A DNA stretch of 38,496 nucleotides from an uncultured Elusimicrobiales bacterium (GTDB taxonomy: Bacteria > Elusimicrobiota > Elusimicrobia > Elusimicrobiales > Elusimicrobiaceae): positions 1 to 38,496 of the forward strand of contig CALVFE010000013.1 in assembly GCA_944326765.1 (NCBI GenBank). The letters run 5' to 3'. The position numbers were made by a program, and so were the translations under genes. This document shows, one piece after another, positions 33,900 to 38,496 of the stretch (its first letter is position 1; each line of letters opens with the position of its first letter). The notes under the pieces were generated by a model. The model had not been told where the DNA came from and did not search any database. It worked only from the letters and a program-made list of their open reading frames with translations.

Positions 33900-34991
33900 C
33901 TAGAAAGAAAGCGTTTCGATTTTTTCCGGAGTTTTATCCAGCGGCAATACTTGCGCTTTCACGGAGGCGAAGTCGATTTTGCTTAAATCCACCTGCCGGA
34001 TTTGGCTGTTGTTCATGGTGCGGTAGTAGAAGGCCGGTTGGGTCATGTTGGTAACGCTGGTCCATTGGGTGGCGCTGGGCAAGTCGGGTATTTTCTCGCC
34101 GGCGGCAAATTCCACGCCGATGGGAATATCAAAATTATTTAAGATATGAAAGGCCTGCAATACGCCGTCTGCCGCGGTCGGCATAACCGGTGCGGTGTGC
34201 AGGTAGAAAAACGCCCGTACAAAGCGCGAAGGCGGCGTGATGTCGCCCGGCAGCCCCCACATGCCTGCTCCCGCGCCAAAGGCGGAAAGAGTCGTTTCAC
34301 CGTAAGATACGGGTTTTACGTCGCCCGCTTGCAGGTGTACATAGTTTTTTAAATGCGTTACCTGCCACGGAAACGAAGGCGAATTGGTAAATACGCCTAC
34401 GGTGTTCTCATAAATATGCCGCTGCCCGTTGTTCTCGATTTCCAGCACGATACTTCTGCCTGTAGCGTCTGCAATGCGCCAATGTCCGGTAGAGGCGGTT
34501 TCCTGCCCGGGCTGCGGCGGATAAATGGTAACGATATCTATTTTTCTAAGTGCTTGCATCACTTCTTCTACCGTAGCGAAATTCGTTAAAATCCAACGTA
34601 CCAGTTCTACATCGGCTACGGATTTTTTAGCTCGTTTGGGATTAAACGGCGCCAAACTGCCATAACCGGAAAAATAGAAAATCCCGGCAGCTAACCCTTT
34701 TTCGTTGACGCCTTCGCCGATGAAAGGATCCTTTACCACGCTGATTCCAACGGCGCCGTATTTATTGGTCCAAGAAAGACCGTTCTGGCCTTGGGGGGTA
34801 AACGAGGTGTTCTGCTGGCCGCGCGGCATGATAACGAGTTTGCTGTCTAACGAAAATCCGCCCCATTCAATGGTGCGCGCCTGCAGCTGGGCGCCGTCTT
34901 GCGTGCGGAAGGCGATTCCGGTACAAGCATCTGCCGGGATCTGCGAACAAAGCAGTCCGGCGGCCAAGAAACAAGCAAATAGTTTTTTCAT
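33900..34991 (-). CDS. Exported choloylglycine-hydrolase-family enzyme (bile salt hydrolase / penicillin V acylase type)
   Basis: Ntn-hydrolase of 363 residues. A signal peptide ends ADA|CTGIAF, so cleavage by signal peptidase I would expose Cys23 as the N-terminal nucleophile. This is how Gram-negative members of the family are activated. ARTIEWGG near residue 38 carries the Arg of the active site (the family's Asp position is Glu here). GEGVNEKGLAAG near 94 and FTNSP near 202 supply the asparagines, and PPSRFVRAFF near 254 the last Arg. Substrates in the family are conjugated bile acids, penicillin V or acyl-homoserine lactones; a gut origin would favour bile salts. AAGGAGG lies six bases before the ATG. 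It is a single gene. Confidence 0.83.
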   Translation of the reverse strand: MKKLFACFLAAGLLCSQIPADACTGIAFRTQDGAQLQARTIEWGGFSLDSKLVIMPRGQQNTSFTPQGQNGLSWTNKYGAVGISVVKDPFIGEGVNEKGLAAGIFYFSGYGSLAPFNPKRAKKSVADVELVRWILTNFATVEEVMQALRKIDIVTIYPPQPGQETASTGHWRIADATGRSIVLEIENNGQRHIYENTVGVFTNSPSFPWQVTHLKNYVHLQAGDVKPVSYGETTLSAFGAGAGMWGLPGDITPPSRFVRAFFYLHTAPVMPTAADGVLQAFHILNNFDIPIGVEFAAGEKIPDLPSATQWTSVTNMTQPAFYYRTMNNSQIRQVDLSKIDFASVKAQVLPLDKTPEKIETLSF

Positions 34992-35020
34992 ATACTTCCT
35001 CCTTTTCCCTATTATAAAAA

Positions 35021-35047
35021 AGAACCCCCCCTTTGCAGGGGGGAATT
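35021..35047 (-). terminator. Terminator downstream of the metalloprotease gene
   Basis: On the minus strand a run of six G-C pairs (CCCCCC / GGGGGG, loop TGCAAAG or similar) is followed by GTTCTTTTTT. It lies about 75 bases past the stop at 35121. Confidence 0.7.
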
Positions 35048-35120
35048 TTGTATTAGACGCAATAATGTTTTGATCTGTTTATTTGAAAAAAAATACAAGC
35101 GCTCCTTGTTAGAACAGATA

Positions 35121-36675
35121 TTATTTGGAAAAGTAAGACTGCAATTCCCGGTATAAGTTTTGTCTGAAGGAAGTTTCTTTCTTTTTGTTGATTCTTATTC
35201 TGTTGAGTTTAATATCCGGCACCGGGTAATATTTGCGAATATATTCTTGCCAACGGAAAGCCTGCAGAATATATTCGTCCGGCTGGAAATCCGATTTATA
35301 TATGCCGTAATAATTTTTTTTCTCTTTATCAATCAGATCGCGCAGGCCGTCCATTTGAATGATTAATATCGGATTTATGTCGCCGAAGACGGCTCCGTCC
35401 CGCCAAAGCGTATATTGATCATGGTGTTGAATATTGTAGATGAACGAAGTATCGTCTGGTACCGAATAGCCAAAAGCATAAGTGTCATCTAATATGGCAT
35501 AGACGTATAACAGTTGGCCGCGCCAGTCTTTTATCTTTACTAAAATTTGCGCGAGATCAGAATTAAACGAGATTTCACGAATAACAAGAGGAGCATATTC
35601 CTGTACAATCGTGTTTAAAGTCAGCGGAATTTTTTTGCGGTTTGGGTCGCTTAAATCAACCTGTTGATAAATCGCTTCGGGCGTATTTTCTGTTTTCAAC
35701 GGCAGTTGAGGTATTTCATAAGGAACCGATTCGCATTCGTTTGCGGCAATGGTTTTGAGGGCGTTCGGCTCTTTGTAATTAATCTCAAGGGTTTTTTTGA
35801 TGTTTCCGTTCCGACAGAACTCCGTCACATAATATTTTCCATTTATAAACTGGAACGTCGGCTTGCGATTCGTTTGCTTGGCATTTTTAAAAACAATGGC
35901 TGTTTCGTTTTCTTTTTTGCAAAAAGAGGAAAAGGAAAAGTCCGGCAAGGACGGGTCCTGATTTTTCATAACCAGATAAATTGCATTTGCCAAAGCATCG
36001 GCATCGTCGCATGTTAAAGTTATTGCTCCGTTCATTATGGAGGGGCGGATATCGCTGCTGTAGCGGATATCATTTAACTGAGAGCCTCCCGCATAAGAGT
36101 CTGCTATTGCCAAGCTGTGTCCTATTTCATGGGTAAGGACTTTTTGCATAATATCCGGAGTTCTGTTTTTTATGTAAATGATCATAGTGGAAAGAATATG
36201 ACGAAATGTCCCGTCCACATGTCTTTGAAAGTCTTTCCAATAAGAAGAATCTTGATCCGCTAACAATACGGAAAGACCGCCATTATAGATAAGCTCTCCG
36301 TCCTGCGTTTCCGAGGCGACTTTGTCCGACATGCCAAAATCGATAATTTTTTGCATAAACGCGAATTCCGTACGATTTTGCTGGACAATTCTGTCATTCA
36401 GGTTTTTAAACCAGTTTTGATAGGCTTTTTTTTACGCTGATTGGACTTTGGTTTTCCGCTATCGTTATAAAGTTTTCATGCTGGACGTTTTGAATTTCAA
36501 AACGAACTGGTTTCAAATTGACAATACGATGTATGGCATATTCTTCTCCTTCTTGTGGTGCGCTGGAAAGGGGCTTGTCCAGTAAAAAGTAAGGAGTGGC
36601 CATTAAACTGCCGTGGATTAACAGGAGCAGAAATGTTCCTAAAGTCTTGGCTATATATTTAATATGTTTGTCCAT
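35121..36675 (-). pseudogene. Exported zinc metalloprotease-like gene, interrupted by a frameshift at an A8 run
   Basis: Two minus-strand frames form one gene. The first (from ATG 36675) has a signal peptide (KTLGTFLLLLIHGSLMA), runs on for about 60 residues and stops at 36406. The second is open from the A8 run (36433-36426 on the minus strand) to 35121. With seven A instead of eight the frames join as SVKK-AYQNWFKNLNDR and give 517 residues. The second part contains HEIGHSLAIAD, a zinc-protease HExxH with a metzincin-like third ligand (Asp; the usual Gly is Ala), and a C-terminal region of unknown type. No family beyond that is recognisable. Base composition is slightly AT-richer than in the neighbours. 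Either a real frameshift, phase variation, transcript slippage or a sequencing error at the homopolymer explains it. A -10-like TATATT is six bases before the ATG. Confidence 0.7.
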
Positions 36676-36681
36676 ATAGTT

Positions 36682-36687
36682 AATATA
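36682..36687 (-). promoter_or_regulatory. -10-like hexamer six bases before the metalloprotease ATG
   Basis: Minus-strand TATATT, AACTAT, ATG. No ribosome binding site is present. TTGACC (36717-36712) is 24 bases upstream, too far for a standard -35. Confidence 0.3.
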
Positions 36688-36723
36688 CATAAGTAACGTC
36701 TGCATAAAAAGGGTCAAAAGACC

Positions 36724-36840
36724 CAGGTGGAAATGAGTCTTTTTTCATATTTTTTTGACTTTTCGTATGTGGATTTTACAAATCGATGTTTACGGTAAAC
36801 CGATAATTTTTCTAGCAATGATGCGGGCGAAATCCACCTA
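36724..36840. repeat. Inverted and related repeats in the metalloprotease-rmuC intergenic region
   Basis: GTGGATTT (36769-36776) and AAATCCAC (36830-36837) are perfect inverted copies, extending to 10 of 11 with the flanking TA. CAGGTGGAAAT (36724-36734) resembles the first arm. Between the arms lies a perfect GTTTAC-G-GTAAAC palindrome (36788-36800). A TTGACT (36755-36760) and TACAAA (36777-36782) pair could be the rmuC promoter, which would place most of this in the leader RNA. Confidence 0.45.
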
Positions 36841-36885
36841 GAAAAAGTAAAATAAAAAAGTAACAATTCAAAAAAGAGGAATGCT

Positions 36886-38310
36886 ATGGAAACAATCGTA
36901 ATTGGAGTCATTGGATTGCTGGCGGTCGGGTTGGCTTTTAAGGCCGGGCGGGAAAATAACAAAAGAAAAATGGAGTCCGAACGGTTAGAAAAAGAACTGC
37001 TGCTGTTGCGACAAGAAAAACAAGAAATAGATGTCCTGTATCAGCGAACAGTGGAGAGATGTGCTTCATATCAAGGCATCAATGATACGTTGCGCCAACA
37101 AATAGCAACTTTGCAGCAGGAAAAAACCGCTCAAAACAACGATATCAAAAACCTGCAGGAAACCTTGGCCAGCGTGAAAGTAGAACGGGCGGAACTGGCG
37201 ACGGAAAAGAAAAATCTTTCTGAAGAAAAACTTAAATTTAATGCGGAAAAGGAACATCTGTTGGAAACATATAAAAGTCAGTTTGAAACGATGGCAACGG
37301 ATATTTTTCAAAAACAATCCCAGCTTTTTAAACAAGGAAATAAAGAAGAATTAGGAAACGTACTAACTCCATTAAAAGAACAGCTGGCGGAAAAATTGCG
37401 CGATTTTAAGGAAAAAATAGATGCTTATGCTAAAGACCAGCGCGAAGATAAAACCAATTTAAACAATAAAATCCAGTTAATCGAGAAAATTACCACCCGT
37501 TTTGTTTCCAGTATTACCAATCAGGTGCAGGCACGCGGATTATGGGGAGAAACGTCCGTACGCCAGCTTTTGGAAAGTTCCGGCCTCCAGAAAGATGTCA
37601 CTTATTTCGAGCAAATCAGCCAAGATGACAAACGGACGGATTTTATCGTACGGTTACCCAATAATAAATTAATTGTCATAGACGCCAAAACGCTTTTTTC
37701 CCATTATGATTCTTTTATGCAGGCCACCGATGAAGAAACTAAAAAAACACAGCTTAAGGCGCACTTAAATGCCATGAGAGAAACCATTAAAAATTTAGGA
37801 ACAAAAGCGTATCAAAAACAGATCGACAAAATCTGCAAAAAATTAAATATCGAAGAAAGCGGGGATCCGGTGGAAATGGTTTTGATGTATGTCCAGCCGG
37901 AGGGGGCATTAAGCTGTGCTTTGGCGGCAGACTCCTCGTTGTTAGAGTTAGCCAAGCAAAAAAAAGTGGTGTTGGTGTCTCAAAGTACATTGATGGGTGC
38001 TTTGCAGTTAGTGGATGCTTTGTGGCTTAATTTCCGTGATGATGAAAAAAATCAGGAAATTCGTGCGGCGGCGGAGAAGTTTATTGCTTCTTTCGGCGCT
38101 TTTTTTGCCGCTTGGGTTAAAGTGGGAGAAAGGCTGAAAGAAGCCCAGACGGCACACCGGGAAACGATAGATATGGTGGGAAAAGACGCCACGGAAGGAT
38201 TGCTAAAAGAAGCGCAGGAGCTGGCCAATCTACAGCCTTATAAAATTAATGAGAAAACCGCAAAAGTAATTTTGAAAGCGGGGTATGATTTTACCGGAGA
38301 ACGAAAGTAG
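36886..38310 (+). CDS. rmuC: RmuC-family DNA recombination protein
   Basis: Protein of 474 residues. It starts with a membrane helix (about residues 2-18), then a long coiled coil (about 25-150, very rich in Glu, Lys and Gln), then the RmuC nuclease-like domain (about 180-430). Typical segments are QVQARGLWGETSVRQLLESSGL, RTDFIVRLPNNKLIVIDAKT (restriction-endonuclease-like Asp...DAK core) and YVQPEGAL. RmuC limits inversions at short repeats in E. coli; its biochemical action is not settled. AGAGGA lies five bases before the ATG. A recombinase fragment begins directly after it, which is suggestive but not evidence of a functional link. Confidence 0.9.
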   Translation: METIVIGVIGLLAVGLAFKAGRENNKRKMESERLEKELLLLRQEKQEIDVLYQRTVERCASYQGINDTLRQQIATLQQEKTAQNNDIKNLQETLASVKVERAELATEKKNLSEEKLKFNAEKEHLLETYKSQFETMATDIFQKQSQLFKQGNKEELGNVLTPLKEQLAEKLRDFKEKIDAYAKDQREDKTNLNNKIQLIEKITTRFVSSITNQVQARGLWGETSVRQLLESSGLQKDVTYFEQISQDDKRTDFIVRLPNNKLIVIDAKTLFSHYDSFMQATDEETKKTQLKAHLNAMRETIKNLGTKAYQKQIDKICKKLNIEESGDPVEMVLMYVQPEGALSCALAADSSLLELAKQKKVVLVSQSTLMGALQLVDALWLNFRDDEKNQEIRAAAEKFIASFGAFFAAWVKVGERLKEAQTAHRETIDMVGKDATEGLLKEAQELANLQPYKINEKTAKVILKAGYDFTGERK

Positions 38311-38311
38311 A

Positions 38312-38496
38312 CCGTGCCCTCTCCAGCAGCGGGCGCAAAGAACTTTTCGCCGGGCAGACTATAAAAACATGTCCGATGGCGATGCCCAGCGCGAGGCCTG
38401 CATGGCCTATATCGCCAGCCAACGCGGGGAGGGGTGGCATCCTCTTAATACCCATTATGATGACGGCGGCTTTACCGGTGCCAATACGGACAGGCC
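38312..38496 (+). pseudogene. Fragment of a large serine recombinase, lacking its catalytic start, cut by the window end
   Basis: The plus-strand frame from 38312 is open to the window edge and contains QREACMAYIASQRGEGW and YDDGGFTGAN. These are the segments found ~40-80 residues into phage- and transposon-type large serine recombinases. The preceding part of such proteins, with the YxRVS catalytic serine, is absent: the frame upstream reads into the end of rmuC and is not recombinase-like. An ATG lies at 38369, without a clear ribosome binding site. So this is a 5'-truncated remnant or the edge of a rearranged element. What follows is beyond the window. Confidence 0.7.

Noticed and set aside
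36710-36747. Possible terminator (AAAAGAC / GTCTTTT followed by T-run) before rmuC
   Set aside because: The stem is only seven AT-rich pairs with a long loop, and no plus-strand gene lies upstream of it to terminate.
1-38496. tRNA, rRNA, CRISPR, complete insertion sequence
   Set aside because: Intergenic gaps are short and were read on both strands; no cloverleaf with CCA-type end, rRNA stretch, regular repeat-spacer pattern or transposase was found.

Overview
The window reads as chromosomal DNA of a fermentative, Gram-negative-type anaerobe, most likely an Elusimicrobiota member of an Elusimicrobium-like gut lineage. This is an inference. It rests on two scattered PilE-like prepilin genes with almost the same N-terminus, an [FeFe]-hydrogenase-type protein, a glucose-type PTS permease, an archaeal-length adenylosuccinate synthetase, a probable Re-type citrate synthase operon and a secreted bile-salt-hydrolase-family enzyme. 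A complete RND efflux operon with two predicted lipoproteins implies an outer membrane. No rRNA, tRNA, CRISPR array or intact mobile element was recognised.

Layout. 1-6.3 kb: a pilin gene, then a minus-strand block with a hydrogenase-like iron-sulfur protein, a cardiolipin synthase coupled to an EEP-fold hydrolase, an exported protein of unknown function and a cysteine synthase. 6.3-12.5 kb: an RND efflux operon (adaptor, pump, outer-membrane channel). 12.6-15.0 kb: purB and purA overlap and supply the two enzymes of the IMP-to-AMP branch (purB also acts earlier in de novo purine synthesis). 15.1-17.0 kb: a HAD hydrolase and a convergent CorC/HlyC-type CBS membrane protein. 17.2-21.7 kb: a Cu(I) ATPase with an extra C-terminal metal-binding domain, then glutamine-dependent NAD synthetase. 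21.9-25.3 kb: a second pilin gene, phosphopentomutase, an unknown protein and a membrane glycosyltransferase. 25.6-29.7 kb: a GGDEF/EAL protein and a PTS EIICB permease. 29.8-33.8 kb: a tight four-gene operon (synthase, two aconitase-superfamily subunits, isocitrate-type dehydrogenase) that would make 2-oxoglutarate from oxaloacetate and acetyl-CoA. 33.9-38.5 kb: a choloylglycine-hydrolase-family enzyme, a frameshifted metalloprotease gene, rmuC, and a fragment of a large serine recombinase running off the end.

The genes are mostly core metabolism and envelope functions in short units separated by strong GC-rich hairpin terminators, several of them shared by convergent genes. The observations most worth a second look are: (1) six genes without a Shine-Dalgarno sequence that each have a -10-like hexamer 6-7 bases before the ATG, suggesting leaderless mRNAs; (2) a copper ATPase whose C-terminal metal-binding domain has its own ribosome binding site and ATG, and would yield a 68-residue CopZ-sized chaperone; (3) a metalloprotease gene split at a run of eight adenines; (4) the 2-oxoglutarate operon built from LeuA/LeuCD/LeuB-like parts; and (5) the recombinase remnant next to rmuC. 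I found no defence system or other clearly new multi-gene system.
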